This document shows, one piece after another, positions 34,025 to 42,989 of a stretch of 64,000 nucleotides of DNA. The stretch's first letter is position 1, and each line of letters opens with the position of its first letter. Under the pieces are notes generated by a model. That model searched no databases and was not told where the DNA came from. It saw nothing but the letters and a program-made list of their open reading frames with translations. The stretch comes from JANPPS01 sp965246925 (GTDB taxonomy: Bacteria > Pseudomonadota > Alphaproteobacteria > Acetobacterales > Acetobacteraceae): assembly GCA_965246925.1 (NCBI GenBank), contig OZ251994.1, positions 186,001 to 250,000 of the forward strand. Reading direction: 5' to 3'. Made by a program: the position numbers and the translations under genes.

Positions 34025-35001
34025 CGGCGCTGCTCGAGGTCCGCAACCTCTCGGTCGCGTTCGGCCCGTTCCATGCCGTGGACGGCGTGGACCTCGTCGT
34101 GGCGCCCGGTGAGGTCCTGTGCGTCGTGGGCGAAAGCGGCTCGGGCAAGAGCGTGTCCATGCTGGCCGTCATGGGCCTGCTGCCCCGCACCGGGCGGGTC
34201 ACGGCGGACCAGGTCGCGTTCCAGGGTCACGACCTGTTGCACGCCACCCCCCGCGCCCGCCGCCGCCTGACCGGGCGGGAGATCGCGATGGTGTTCCAGG
34301 AACCCACCACCTCGCTCAACCCCTGCTACCCGATCGGCTGGCAGATCGCCGAGGCCATGCGCGCCCACCACACCGCGCCCCGCGCCGCCATCCGCGGCCT
34401 GGTGGTCTCCCTGCTGGGTCAGGTCGGCGTGCCCGCGCCGGAACAGCGCATGCGCGCCTTCCCGCACCAGCTCTCGGGCGGACTCAATCAGCGCGCCATG
34501 ATCGCCATGGCCATCGCCTGCAACCCGGCCCTGCTGATCGCCGACGAGCCCACCACGGCGCTGGACGTGACCGTGCAGAAGGGCGTGCTGGACCTCCTGC
34601 TGGCCTTGCAGCGGGAGCGCGGCATGGGCCTCGTGCTCATCACGCACGACATGGGCGTGGTGGCCGAGACGGCGCAGCGGGTGCAGGTTATGTACGCCGG
34701 CCAGGTGATGGAGGAACAGCCGGCCGCCGCCCTGTTCGCCCACCCCCGCCACCCCTACACCGCAGCCCTGCTGGACGCGCTGCCGGAACGGGCCGAGGGC
34801 AAGCCGCGCCTCCCCACCATCCCGGGCGTCGTGCCCGGCGCCGATGACCGCCCGTCCGGCTGCCTGTTCGCCCCCCGCTGCCGCTTCCGCGCCCCAAGCT
34901 GCGACGCCCAGCGCCCGGACCTCCGCACCATCCAGGGCACCCGCGTGCGCTGCCACTATCCGCTGGACGACGCCGGCCTCCCCACGGGCTTACCGGCATG
35001 A
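34021..35001 (+). CDS. dppD: Peptide ABC transporter ATPase DppD
   Basis: 326 residues from ATG 34021 overlapping the dppC stop. Walker A GESGSGKSVSM, Q loop MVFQEPTTSLNP, signature LSGGLNQRAMIAMAIA, Walker B LLIADEPTTALDVT, H-loop LVLITHDMGVVA. The C-terminal oligopeptide/dipeptide tail has the Cys cluster CLFAPRCRFRAPSCDAQRP for an iron-sulfur-type site. The signature reads LSGGLNQR rather than LSGGMxQR. Confidence 0.93.
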   Translation: MTALLEVRNLSVAFGPFHAVDGVDLVVAPGEVLCVVGESGSGKSVSMLAVMGLLPRTGRVTADQVAFQGHDLLHATPRARRRLTGREIAMVFQEPTTSLNPCYPIGWQIAEAMRAHHTAPRAAIRGLVVSLLGQVGVPAPEQRMRAFPHQLSGGLNQRAMIAMAIACNPALLIADEPTTALDVTVQKGVLDLLLALQRERGMGLVLITHDMGVVAETAQRVQVMYAGQVMEEQPAAALFAHPRHPYTAALLDALPERAEGKPRLPTIPGVVPGADDRPSGCLFAPRCRFRAPSCDAQRPDLRTIQGTRVRCHYPLDDAGLPTGLPA

Positions 35002-35939
35002 CGGTGCTGGAGGCCGTCGACGCCACGCGGCACTACCCCATCGGGCGCGCCGTGCTGCGCGCGGTGGACGGCGTGTCGTTCCGCCTGGACGCCGGGCGCA
35101 CGCTGGCGGTGGTGGGCGAGTCCGGGTGCGGCAAATCCACCCTCGCCCGCATGGCGGCCCTGATGGAGCCGCCCGACGCCGGCCAGATCCTGGTGACCGG
35201 TCAGCCCGCCCAAGGCCCCGCCCGGCGTACCCTGCAGCTCCAGAACCAGATGGTGTTCCAGAACCCCTACGCCTCGCTCAACCCGCGCCGCACGGTGGGT
35301 GAGGCGCTGATCGAGCCGCTCACCATCAACCGCCGCGGCACCCGGCGTGAGCGCGTGGCCGAAGCCCGGCAGATGCTCGCCCGCGTCGGCCTCCGCCCCG
35401 AAGCGTTCGACCGCTACCCGCACCAATTCTCCGGCGGCCAGCGCCAGCGCGTCGCCATCGCCCGCGCCCTCATGCTCCGCCCCGCCGCGGTCACGGCGGA
35501 CGAGCCGGTGTCCGCGCTAGACGTATCCGTGCAGGCCCAAGTGCTGAACCTGATGCGCGACCTGCAGGACGAGCTCGGCATCGCCTACCTGTTCATCAGC
35601 CACGACATCTCCGTCGTGCGTCATATGGCGCAGGACGTGCTGGTCATGTACGCCGGACGCCCGGCGGAACAGGGCGCCGCGGACGCCGTACTGAACCACC
35701 CCCGCCACCCCTATACCCGCCTCCTGCTCGCCTCCACCCCGTTCTTGGACCCCGCCCGGCGCGTCACGGCCGCAGCCGTGAAGGGAGAGCCGCCCTCCCC
35801 GATCGAGGTCATCCCCGGCTGCGCCTTCGCCAGCCGCTGCGCCTATGCCACGGACCGGTGCCGGGCCGACCGCCCAGCGTTGCGCACGGTCGATGAGCGC
35901 CTGGTCGCCTGCCATTACGCGGAAGAACTGCACCACTAG
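34998..35939 (+). CDS. dppF: Peptide ABC transporter ATPase DppF
   Basis: 313 residues, ATGA overlap with dppD. Walker A GESGCGKSTLAR, Q loop MVFQNPYASLNPRRTV, signature FSGGQRQRVAIARAL, Walker B AVTADEPVSALDVS (Thr-Ala where most have IxC), H loop YLFISHDISVVR. C-terminal Cys motif CAFASRCAYATDRC. Completes the importer. Confidence 0.93.
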   Translation: MTVLEAVDATRHYPIGRAVLRAVDGVSFRLDAGRTLAVVGESGCGKSTLARMAALMEPPDAGQILVTGQPAQGPARRTLQLQNQMVFQNPYASLNPRRTVGEALIEPLTINRRGTRRERVAEARQMLARVGLRPEAFDRYPHQFSGGQRQRVAIARALMLRPAAVTADEPVSALDVSVQAQVLNLMRDLQDELGIAYLFISHDISVVRHMAQDVLVMYAGRPAEQGAADAVLNHPRHPYTRLLLASTPFLDPARRVTAAAVKGEPPSPIEVIPGCAFASRCAYATDRCRADRPALRTVDERLVACHYAEELHH

Positions 35940-35941
35940 TC

Positions 35942-36565
35942 CTATGGTGGCGCTTGCTTCACCTTCTTCCCCTCGTCCGACGCGCGCCACAGATACCACG
36001 CCGCCGTAGAGCGGTAAGGGCTCCAGGCCGCGCCGATCGCCGCCAGCTCCCGCGGCTTCGGCTGCGCCTCCAGCCCCTTGATCAACCGCCACCCCTCGCG
36101 CACGCCGAAATCGTCCACCGGCAGCACGTCCGGGCGGCCCAGCGTGGCAATCAGGAACATCTCCACCGTCCAGCGGCCTACGCCGCGTATGGCCACCAGC
36201 CGCTCGATCAACGCGGCATCATCCAGCGCCGCGGCTTCGGACGAGGTCGGTACCAAGCCATCCAGGCTGCGGGCGCAAATATCACGGATGGCGGCGATCT
36301 TGCTGGCGGAAAAGCCGCAACCGCGCAGCATCCCGTCCGCGGTGCCCAGCACGGCATTGGGCTCAGGGAACGGCGCCGGGTGCAGCGCGATGAAGCGGGC
36401 CAGGATAGCCTCCGCCGCGCGTCCATGCAGCTGCTGGTGCGCGATAGCCCGCACCAAGGCCTCATACGGCTCCCGCGGCCTGGCCACGAAGGTGCAGGGG
36501 CCGATGCGGTCGATGAGCGCGGACAGTGCCGGGTCGGCGGCGCGGAGGTGGGCGGTGGCGTCCAT
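35942..36565 (-). CDS. DNA-3-methyladenine glycosylase II, AlkA-like (copy 2)
   Basis: 207 residues from ATG 36565. HhH-GPD fold: PYEALVRAIAHQQLHGRAAEAIL, hairpin LVAIRGVGRWTVEMFLIATL, and catalytic VLPVDDFGVREGW with the canonical Asp-Asp pair. It differs clearly from copy 1 (GD in place of DD), so the two are diverged paralogues rather than recent duplicates. It is convergent with dppF, two bases apart. Confidence 0.9.
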   Translation of the reverse strand: MDATAHLRAADPALSALIDRIGPCTFVARPREPYEALVRAIAHQQLHGRAAEAILARFIALHPAPFPEPNAVLGTADGMLRGCGFSASKIAAIRDICARSLDGLVPTSSEAAALDDAALIERLVAIRGVGRWTVEMFLIATLGRPDVLPVDDFGVREGWRLIKGLEAQPKPRELAAIGAAWSPYRSTAAWYLWRASDEGKKVKQAPP

Positions 36566-36632
36566 GCTTCGTCCTTGGAAATATCCCATTTACACGCTAT
36601 AGTTGCCTTGGATCAAAGTGGAGGCGAAGCCG

Positions 36633-36848
36633 ATGCGCCACTACCGCATGACCGAGCACAGATCGGCCGAGGATGACCAGACGGAGGCCAACCGGGTGAC
36701 AGCCAGCCTGGCCGGGCTCGCATTCATGCTGCTTTTGGCAGTATGCGGCCTGCTGCTGTTGCGCCAACTGCACCAGAATGCCAGGGTAGAAGACTGCATC
36801 ATGAGCGGACGTATCAACTGTGACGCGCTCGCCGCTGCGCGTTCATAG
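36633..36848 (+). CDS. Small single-span membrane protein
   Basis: 71 residues from ATG 36633 (GGAGG upstream). Basic N-terminus, one helix (VTASLAGLAFMLLLAVCGLLLLRQL) and a short C-terminal tail with two Cys in VEDCIMSGRINCDAL, possibly a periplasmic disulfide. Function unknown. Confidence 0.65.
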   Translation: MRHYRMTEHRSAEDDQTEANRVTASLAGLAFMLLLAVCGLLLLRQLHQNARVEDCIMSGRINCDALAAARS

Positions 36849-37505
36849 CAGGCTTGCGGCGATGTTGACCGTGAGTGCCACGATCACGGTATTGAACAGG
36901 AACGACAGCAGCCCGTGCAGCAACGCCAGCCGGCGCAGCGTCCGGCTGGTGATCTGCACGTCCGAGACTTGGAACGTCATGCCGATCACCACAGAAAAAT
37001 AGACGAAATCCCAGTAGTCTGGCGGACCGTCGCCCGGAAATTCGAGTCCACCCAGCACCTTCGCACCACCCGGCGCACGCTCGTAGTATTCATGGGCATA
37101 CCGCATCGCAAATATGATATGCGTCAGCAGCCAGGACACCAGCAACGTCAGACCCACCAATCCCACATGCAGGTTCCGCTGCAGCAACGGCAAATCCTTA
37201 CTGCCGCTCAACTCGGCCGACAGCGCGGCAAAACTTGCGGCAGCGGCGGCCAGGGTAATCCAGAACAAGGTCCACTCCCCCTCATCCTGCCGCTCGGCAT
37301 TGTCCGCCATCTGCACCTCGTCCTGCGCCCGGCTGAACAGCGCGGCAAACAGCACCAGCAACGACACTGCCCCCACATCCCAAGCGACGACCCAACGCGT
37401 CGTAGAAGTGACGCTGTCCGGCAGCACGAAGAATGACGCGATCCCCAGCAACGCCGCCCCCAACGTCCGCGGATGCCCACTGATCACCCGGCCTAAACGC
37501 ACCAT
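36843..37505 (-). CDS. DUF1345-type membrane protein
   Basis: 220 residues with four to five transmembrane helices. SWLLTHIIFAMRYAHEYYER, FPGDGPPDYWDFVYFSVVIGMTFQVSDV split and RRLALLHGLLSFLFNTVIVALTVNI are the DUF1345 core. YFSVVIGMTFQVSD resembles a K+-channel selectivity-filter region. Its end overlaps the small membrane gene at 36633 by six bases. Confidence 0.85.
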   Translation of the reverse strand: MVRLGRVISGHPRTLGAALLGIASFFVLPDSVTSTTRWVVAWDVGAVSLLVLFAALFSRAQDEVQMADNAERQDEGEWTLFWITLAAAAASFAALSAELSGSKDLPLLQRNLHVGLVGLTLLVSWLLTHIIFAMRYAHEYYERAPGGAKVLGGLEFPGDGPPDYWDFVYFSVVIGMTFQVSDVQITSRTLRRLALLHGLLSFLFNTVIVALTVNIAASLL

Positions 37506-37871
37506 TCGTCAAACTCCTCAACACGCCATCGACTGGACTCCACACCAGCCGGCGCGCGGGTTCATCGGCCTCCGGACTGGATCGATGTTCGTGCAATCCG
37601 CACCGCACTCGGTCTGAGCCGCCCGGCTGCCGCGCAGCGCTTTGGACTTGCGGGTCGGCAGTCCGCGACTGGGAACAGGGCCTCCGCCGGCCTGACACCG
37701 CTGCGCGGGTCCTGCTCACGGTCATCAGGCGCGATCCTAACGTTGTGGCCGAGGCAGTAGCCGAAGCACAAATGGCCTAAACGCGTTCGTTTGAATTGGG
37801 CGACTTTCCAGAAGTCGAGCATCGATTCAAGACTTTCTTGTTCAAGCGGAAGATCGTTCATGCCGAGCACA
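37506..37871. other. Intergenic region, 366 bp, where livM would be expected
   Basis: Follows livH on the minus strand. No remnant of livM or livF could be read. A 102-codon minus-strand frame (37562-37870) has no recognisable features. The part nearest livH (about 37740-37870) is lower in GC than the surroundings. Confidence 0.4.
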
Positions 37872-38819
37872 TTAAATCCGCTCGATCAGCTTCTCCCCAA
37901 ACAACCCCTGCGGCCGCACCAGCAAGAACAGCAGCACCACCACATACGCCAGCCAGCTCTCGATCCCGCCGCCCACCAGCGGGCCCCAATAGAACTCACC
38001 CATCTTCTCCACACAACCAATCACCAGCCCGGCTACGATCACACCAGGCACCGAGGTGAAGCCGCCGAGGATCAGCACCGGTAGCGCCTTCAACGACACG
38101 ATCTGCAGGGCAAACGAGACGTTGGAGCGCGCCCCCCACATCACCCCCGCCATCAGCGCCACGATCCCCGCCGCAAACCAAACCGTGACCCAGATTTGGG
38201 TCAGCGATATGCCCACCGACAGCGCCGCCTTATGCGAGTCCGCCACCGCCCGCAACGCCCGGCCCACCCGCGTCCGCTGAAAGAACACGCCCAGCACCGC
38301 CACCATCAACAGCGCGATCGCCGCCGCCGCGATGTCCAGCTTCTGCAAGGACACCATGCCGCCCGCAAACGGCACGTCCAATGACCCCGACGGCAGGCCA
38401 AGCGCCGCGGCCGGCATGGTCTTGGGCTCGCCGCCAAACACCAGCTCGCCCACGCCGATCAGCACATACGTGAGCCCAAACGTCGCCATGAACAGCACGA
38501 TGTCGGGCTGGTTGACCAAGGGGCGCAGCACCACACGCTCGATCCCCCATGCCAGCGCGCCCATGACCGCCAGGGCCAAGATCAGCGCCAGCGGCGCCGG
38601 CACGCCGTGTTCGTAGAACCCCACCAGCGTCAGCGCCGCGAACACGACCATGATCCCCTGGGCGAAGTTGAACACGCCGGACGCCTTGTAGATCAGCACG
38701 AACCCCAGCGCCGTCAGCGCATACAGCACACCGGAAACCAGCCCCTCCCACAATGTCTGCACCAGCAAATCCGGCGCGCCCGCCATCTGCAGGAACGGGT
38801 CGACGAAGATGTCCCACAT
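37872..38819 (-). CDS. livH: Branched-chain amino-acid ABC transporter permease LivH
   Basis: 315 residues, eight or so helices. LLVQTLWEGLVSGVLYALTALG, ASGVFNFAQGIMVVFAAL, FQRTRVGRALRAVADSHKAA (EAA-like loop), SVGISLTQIWVTVWF. Starts exactly at the livG stop base. The usual livM partner is missing downstream. Confidence 0.9.
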   Translation of the reverse strand: MWDIFVDPFLQMAGAPDLLVQTLWEGLVSGVLYALTALGFVLIYKASGVFNFAQGIMVVFAALTLVGFYEHGVPAPLALILALAVMGALAWGIERVVLRPLVNQPDIVLFMATFGLTYVLIGVGELVFGGEPKTMPAAALGLPSGSLDVPFAGGMVSLQKLDIAAAAIALLMVAVLGVFFQRTRVGRALRAVADSHKAALSVGISLTQIWVTVWFAAGIVALMAGVMWGARSNVSFALQIVSLKALPVLILGGFTSVPGVIVAGLVIGCVEKMGEFYWGPLVGGGIESWLAYVVVLLFLLVRPQGLFGEKLIERI

Positions 38820-39589
38820 CAGTGCGGCGTGCCCAGATACGCGGCGATCACCGCAGGGTCGGCCTGGACGATATCGGGCGTGCCGTCCGCGATCTTGCGG
38901 CCGAACTCCATCACCACCACCCGGTCCGACAAATCCATCACGACGCCCATATCATGCTCGATCAGCGCGATGGTGGTCCCGAGCTGGCTCGAAACGTCCA
39001 GGATATACCGGCACATATCCTGCTTTTCTTCCAGGTTCATGCCGGCCATCGGCTCGTCCAGCAGCAGCAGCTCCGGCTCCATCGCCAAGGCACGCCCCAG
39101 CTCCACCCGCTTCTGCAACCCATACGGCAGCTTGCCCACCGGCGTCTTGCGGATCGCCTCGATCTCCAAGAAATCGATGATCCGCTCCGCCGCCCGGCGA
39201 TGCTCGATCTCCTCCCGCTGCGCCGGACCCCATCGCAGCGCCTGCCACCAGAGCCCCCGGTGCATGCGCAAGGAACGCCCGGCCATGATGTTGTCCAGCG
39301 TCGTCATGCCCTTGAACAACGCCACGTTCTGGAACGTCCGCGCAATCCCCTGCGCCGCCGCCACGTGCGGGCGCATGCGGGACCGGGTTCGGCCCTTATA
39401 GGTGATCTGCCCCTGCTGCGGAAAATAGAACCCGTTGATGACGTTCAGCATGCTGGTCTTACCCGCACCATTCGGCCCGATGATCGAGCGGATTTCGCCC
39501 CGCCTGATGTCGAACGACACGTCCGTGATCGCCTTCACGCCACCAAACGACAACGACACCCCCGCCACATCCAGCAGCACCTCAGACAT
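38819..39589 (-). CDS. livG: Branched-chain amino-acid ABC transporter ATPase LivG
   Basis: 256 residues from ATG 39589, overlapping the acyl-CoA ligase stop. Walker A GPNGAGKTSMLNVING, long LivG-type insert, signature LPYGLQKRVELGRAL, Walker B LLLLDEPMAGMN, H loop IALIEHDMGVVM. C-terminal DGTPDIVQADPAVIAAYLG is typical LivG. Confidence 0.93.
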   Translation of the reverse strand: MSEVLLDVAGVSLSFGGVKAITDVSFDIRRGEIRSIIGPNGAGKTSMLNVINGFYFPQQGQITYKGRTRSRMRPHVAAAQGIARTFQNVALFKGMTTLDNIMAGRSLRMHRGLWWQALRWGPAQREEIEHRRAAERIIDFLEIEAIRKTPVGKLPYGLQKRVELGRALAMEPELLLLDEPMAGMNLEEKQDMCRYILDVSSQLGTTIALIEHDMGVVMDLSDRVVVMEFGRKIADGTPDIVQADPAVIAAYLGTPH

Positions 39590-41480
39590 CGTGCACCGCC
39601 ACCCTTGCCTGTAGCGCGCCCCGGCGCCCATCCTCGAACACCGTCTCGAGCGTGATATTGCCCTCCGCCGCGCCCGTACTCAGCGCATCGATCAACGACG
39701 CATACCGCTCCGCCACGAACCGCCGCCGCACCTTCTGCGTCCGCGTCAGCTCCCCGTCATCGGCATCCAGTTCCTTCGGCAACACCAAGAACCGGGCGAT
39801 GCGCAATTTCGACATCGGCCCCTCCTCTCCCGCCAGAATGGTGTTCACCGTGCGCACATGCTCCCCCAGCAACGCCTGCACGCGCGGATGCGCGGACAGT
39901 TCCTGGAACGACGCATAGGTAATCCCCTGCCGCTCCGCCCAGTTACCGACGGCCACGATATCGATGGTCAGCATGACCGAGGCAAACGCACCCCCGGCGC
40001 CGACCGCAACCGCCTCCTTGATGTCCGGAAAGAACTTCAGCTTGTTCTCGATATACTTGGGCGCAAACAGCGTCCCATCCGCCAGCGCCCCCACGTCCTT
40101 CGCACGGTCGATGATGCGCAAATGCCCCCGCCCATCGATGAACCCGGCGTCCCCCGTGCCGACCCAGCCCTCGGCATCCTTGGTCTCCGCCGTCGCCTCC
40201 GGATTGTTCAAATACGCCACGAACGCGCCGGGTCCCCTGAACCGCACCTCGCCGTTCGGCTCGATCCGCAGCTCCACGCCCTCCGCCGGGCGGCCCACGG
40301 TGTCGGCGCTGATCTCGCCATCCGGCTGCATGGTGGTGAACACCGTGCTCTCGGTCTGCCCATACAACTGCTTTAGATTGAGCCCCAACGAGCGGTAAAA
40401 CCGGAACATCTCCGGCCCGATCGCCTCCCCGGCCGTGTAGCCGACCCGCAACCGCCCGAGCCCCATCTGGTTCTTCAAAGGCGCATAGACCAGCGCCTCA
40501 CCTAGGCCATACAGCGCCCGCGCCTGCGCCGGCACAGCCTCCCGGTTCAGGATCGGCTCGCCCCAGCGCCGGGCCACGGACAGGAAATACGTGACCATCG
40601 CCCGCTTCCACCGCGCCGCATCTTCCATCCGCACCATGGTCTGCGTCAGCAGGTTCTCGAACACCCGGGGCGGCGCAAAGAAGTAGGTGGGCCCGATCTC
40701 CCCCCGGTCCGCCACCGCCGTCTCGGCGCTCTCCGGACACGAAATACAGAACCCGGCGCAATACGCCTGCGCAAAGCTGAACACGTGGTCGCCCACCCAG
40801 GCCATCGGCAGATACGCCACCAGCTCCTCGCGATCCGTCAACCGGTCGAAGGCATTCGCCCCCCGCGCCGTCAGGATCAGATTGTCGAACGAAAGCATAA
40901 CCCCCTTCGGCCGCCCCGTCGTGCCGGACGTGTACAAAACGGTGCACACGGCTTCCCCCTCTCCCGCTGGCGGGAGAGGGCCGGGGTGAGGGTGGGAGCC
41001 ACGAGCGCTAACCTCAGCAAACGAATGGAGCTTGGAATGGTCATACCCGCCCAGTCCCCGGTCCTCATCATAAACCACATGCCGCAACCCCGGCAGCCGG
41101 TCCGCCACCGACAGGATCTTGTCCACCTGCTCCTGATCCTGCACCACCGCCACCACGATTCCGGCGTGATCGAGCACATAGACCATCTCATCGGCGATCG
41201 CGTCCGCATAGAGCGGCACCGGCACCGCCCCGATCCACTGCGCCGCCACCAGCGTCCAATACAGGCGCGGCCGGTTATACCCGATCACCGCCACCCGCTC
41301 GCCGGGCTGCACCCCCAACGCCCGGAGCCCCCCGGCAAACGCCCGCACCTCGTCCAGCACCTGCCGCCACGTCCAGGATTGCCAGATCCCATGATCCTTA
41401 TGCCGGATCGCCGGACGATCGCCCCGCACCTCCGCATGATGCAGCAACAGCTTCGGAAACGTATCGATCACCCGCGCCAA
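39582..41480 (-). CDS. AMP-forming acyl-CoA ligase with in-frame REP insertion
   Basis: 632 residues, FadD/long-chain type: VCTVLYTSGTTGRPKGVML (P-loop), YTAGEAIGPEMFRFYRSLG, LYGQTESTVF, GWVGTGDAGFID, LRIIDRAKDVG and LTRTQKVRRRFV. Commonly heads liv clusters in alphaproteobacteria, where it activates an aryl or fatty acid. Residues about 162-176 (SHPHPGPLPPAGEGE) are encoded by a REP-like element, read antisense to the element's other copy in bchM; just after it the ATP-binding motif continues unbroken. Confidence 0.9.
   Translation of the reverse strand: MARVIDTFPKLLLHHAEVRGDRPAIRHKDHGIWQSWTWRQVLDEVRAFAGGLRALGVQPGERVAVIGYNRPRLYWTLVAAQWIGAVPVPLYADAIADEMVYVLDHAGIVVAVVQDQEQVDKILSVADRLPGLRHVVYDEDRGLGGYDHSKLHSFAEVSARGSHPHPGPLPPAGEGEAVCTVLYTSGTTGRPKGVMLSFDNLILTARGANAFDRLTDREELVAYLPMAWVGDHVFSFAQAYCAGFCISCPESAETAVADRGEIGPTYFFAPPRVFENLLTQTMVRMEDAARWKRAMVTYFLSVARRWGEPILNREAVPAQARALYGLGEALVYAPLKNQMGLGRLRVGYTAGEAIGPEMFRFYRSLGLNLKQLYGQTESTVFTTMQPDGEISADTVGRPAEGVELRIEPNGEVRFRGPGAFVAYLNNPEATAETKDAEGWVGTGDAGFIDGRGHLRIIDRAKDVGALADGTLFAPKYIENKLKFFPDIKEAVAVGAGGAFASVMLTIDIVAVGNWAERQGITYASFQELSAHPRVQALLGEHVRTVNTILAGEEGPMSKLRIARFLVLPKELDADDGELTRTQKVRRRFVAERYASLIDALSTGAAEGNITLETVFEDGRRGALQARVAVHDV
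40957..40997. repeat. REP-like palindromic element, copy A (inside coding sequence)
   Basis: 41 bp containing the palindrome CCCTCTCCCGCTGGCGGGAG plus AGGG, then a GTGAGGGTGGGA tail. 39 of 41 bases match copy B at 59031-59071. The class is widely dispersed in proteobacteria. Here it keeps the acyl-CoA ligase frame open. Confidence 0.9.
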
Positions 41481-41552
41481 CCCTATTCACCCGGCCGCTC
41501 GCGTGCCGTTGGCGTCAGGCTTAGCGCGCCTCGGTGTATGTTGCCATGGCCG

Positions 41553-42989
41553 TCACGTGCGGCGTCGGCGCACCGCTAGCATCAGCCCGAAGCCAACCGA
41601 AGCAACGGCCAGCGAAGCCGGCTCCGGCACGCTCACTGCCAGAACGAGCGAAGGGTCCAAGGCGATCGGCTGATCGAGCCGGATGAGCGCAAGCTCATTG
41701 TCGTCCGGCACCCCTGGGGTCCTGCCGGCACTGAACGGATAGTTGTTATCGTTCCCCACCAGTATCGTCTGCGAATCGATCGCAATGATGTCCTCGATCG
41801 TGATGAAAGGAAACGTGAAGACACCATTGATCGTCCCGTTGCCACCAAAGTTCTTTGGATCGGCAATGCTCAGCAGATCGGCAAGCAACGTCTTACGCAC
41901 ATACCCGTCCGCATCGATATCGTTGAGGTCGATCAGGTAAACGCGTTTGAACCGCGCCGCCGCTCCCTGGTTCTGATCCCGTTCCAGGACCATGATCTGG
42001 TGATCGTTGATCACGGTCATGTCGCCGATCGAGTTGTTGACGGGGTCGATGCCGTTATTGTTCCCATTCGGGTCACCAACCCGATAACGGAACGTCTTGT
42101 TCAGGAACTTGTCCGTCGCTGTGTCATACACGCCAATGACGCGCCGGCTCGGCGCCGGGTCGCCCGTCAGCGATTTCTCCAGCAACGTATAGATCGTGGA
42201 CTTGTCCGGGCTGATCGCAAATCCTTCGTAGCCGCCTGACACTTGCGCGTTCGGAGTTCCCTTCACCGGCAAGGCGGACCCTGCAAGCGGCACCGGGTAG
42301 TCTGGGCTCTGGATCAGCGGATTGCTGCCCACGCCCGATGCATTGGGGGCCAGTTGCGGCGTGGCCAACAACCGGCCCGCAGCATCCGTATGGAACACGA
42401 ACGGCCCAAACTCTTCGCCGAAATACAGGCTACCATCCTTGCCGCGCACGATCCCTTCGACGTCGAAATCCGACCCGGTCAGCAGTTTACCCGCCTGGAT
42501 GCTGGGCGCGACCGGGATCGTACCGGTCCCGTTTGGATAGGTCGGAAGGTTGGCCACCGTCGTGAACCCGGCGCGGCCATTCGGATCGCTTAGCGTGATG
42601 AACCAGTTGCTCTGATCGAAGGTGGTGGGCGCACCGGTATTGAAGTCCACCGGCGTCACCGCACCGGTGCCAAAATCAGGCCGGAGGGAGAAGACCCGTA
42701 GGAGGGAGTCGGCCGAGTTCGATTTCGCACCGAACCCGTTATCGATAATGAACCCGAACGTGCCCGGCACGGGTCCGGCGATGACGCCGGAGAACCCCTG
42801 CACCGTCTGCTTGTCCAAGAACGGCACCGGCACGCCGTTGGCCGTGGTGATGAACTGGCCCGAGGTCGGCCCTGGCGCGAAGGTCGCCGCCGGTAGCACG
42901 GCACGGCCCAGCAACTGCGTGGCCCCGGCCGGGGACTGGGCCAGCAGCGCCGCACCGATCAGAGATAGGGAAACCAGGTTGACACGCAT
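41553..42989 (-). CDS. Exported esterase-like (phytase-like) protein with PEP-CTERM sorting signal
   Basis: 478 residues from ATG 42989. Sec signal MRVNLVSLSLIGAALLAQSPAGA. Beta-propeller-like body of the 'esterase-like activity of phytase' type: FDVEGIVRGKDGSLYFGEEFGPFVFH split, GGYEGFAISPDKSTIYTLLEKSL, FITIEDIIAIDSQTILVGNDNNYP. C-terminus VPEPASLAVASVGFGLMLAV followed by RRRRT is a PEP-CTERM anchor. Located on the cell surface or in biofilm matrix via exosortase, by family knowledge. Confidence 0.88.
   Translation of the reverse strand: MRVNLVSLSLIGAALLAQSPAGATQLLGRAVLPAATFAPGPTSGQFITTANGVPVPFLDKQTVQGFSGVIAGPVPGTFGFIIDNGFGAKSNSADSLLRVFSLRPDFGTGAVTPVDFNTGAPTTFDQSNWFITLSDPNGRAGFTTVANLPTYPNGTGTIPVAPSIQAGKLLTGSDFDVEGIVRGKDGSLYFGEEFGPFVFHTDAAGRLLATPQLAPNASGVGSNPLIQSPDYPVPLAGSALPVKGTPNAQVSGGYEGFAISPDKSTIYTLLEKSLTGDPAPSRRVIGVYDTATDKFLNKTFRYRVGDPNGNNNGIDPVNNSIGDMTVINDHQIMVLERDQNQGAAARFKRVYLIDLNDIDADGYVRKTLLADLLSIADPKNFGGNGTINGVFTFPFITIEDIIAIDSQTILVGNDNNYPFSAGRTPGVPDDNELALIRLDQPIALDPSLVLAVSVPEPASLAVASVGFGLMLAVRRRRT

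Noticed and set aside
37562..37870. 102-codon minus-strand frame downstream of livH
   Set aside because: No ribosome site, no family similarity, and composition shifts within it; left as intergenic.
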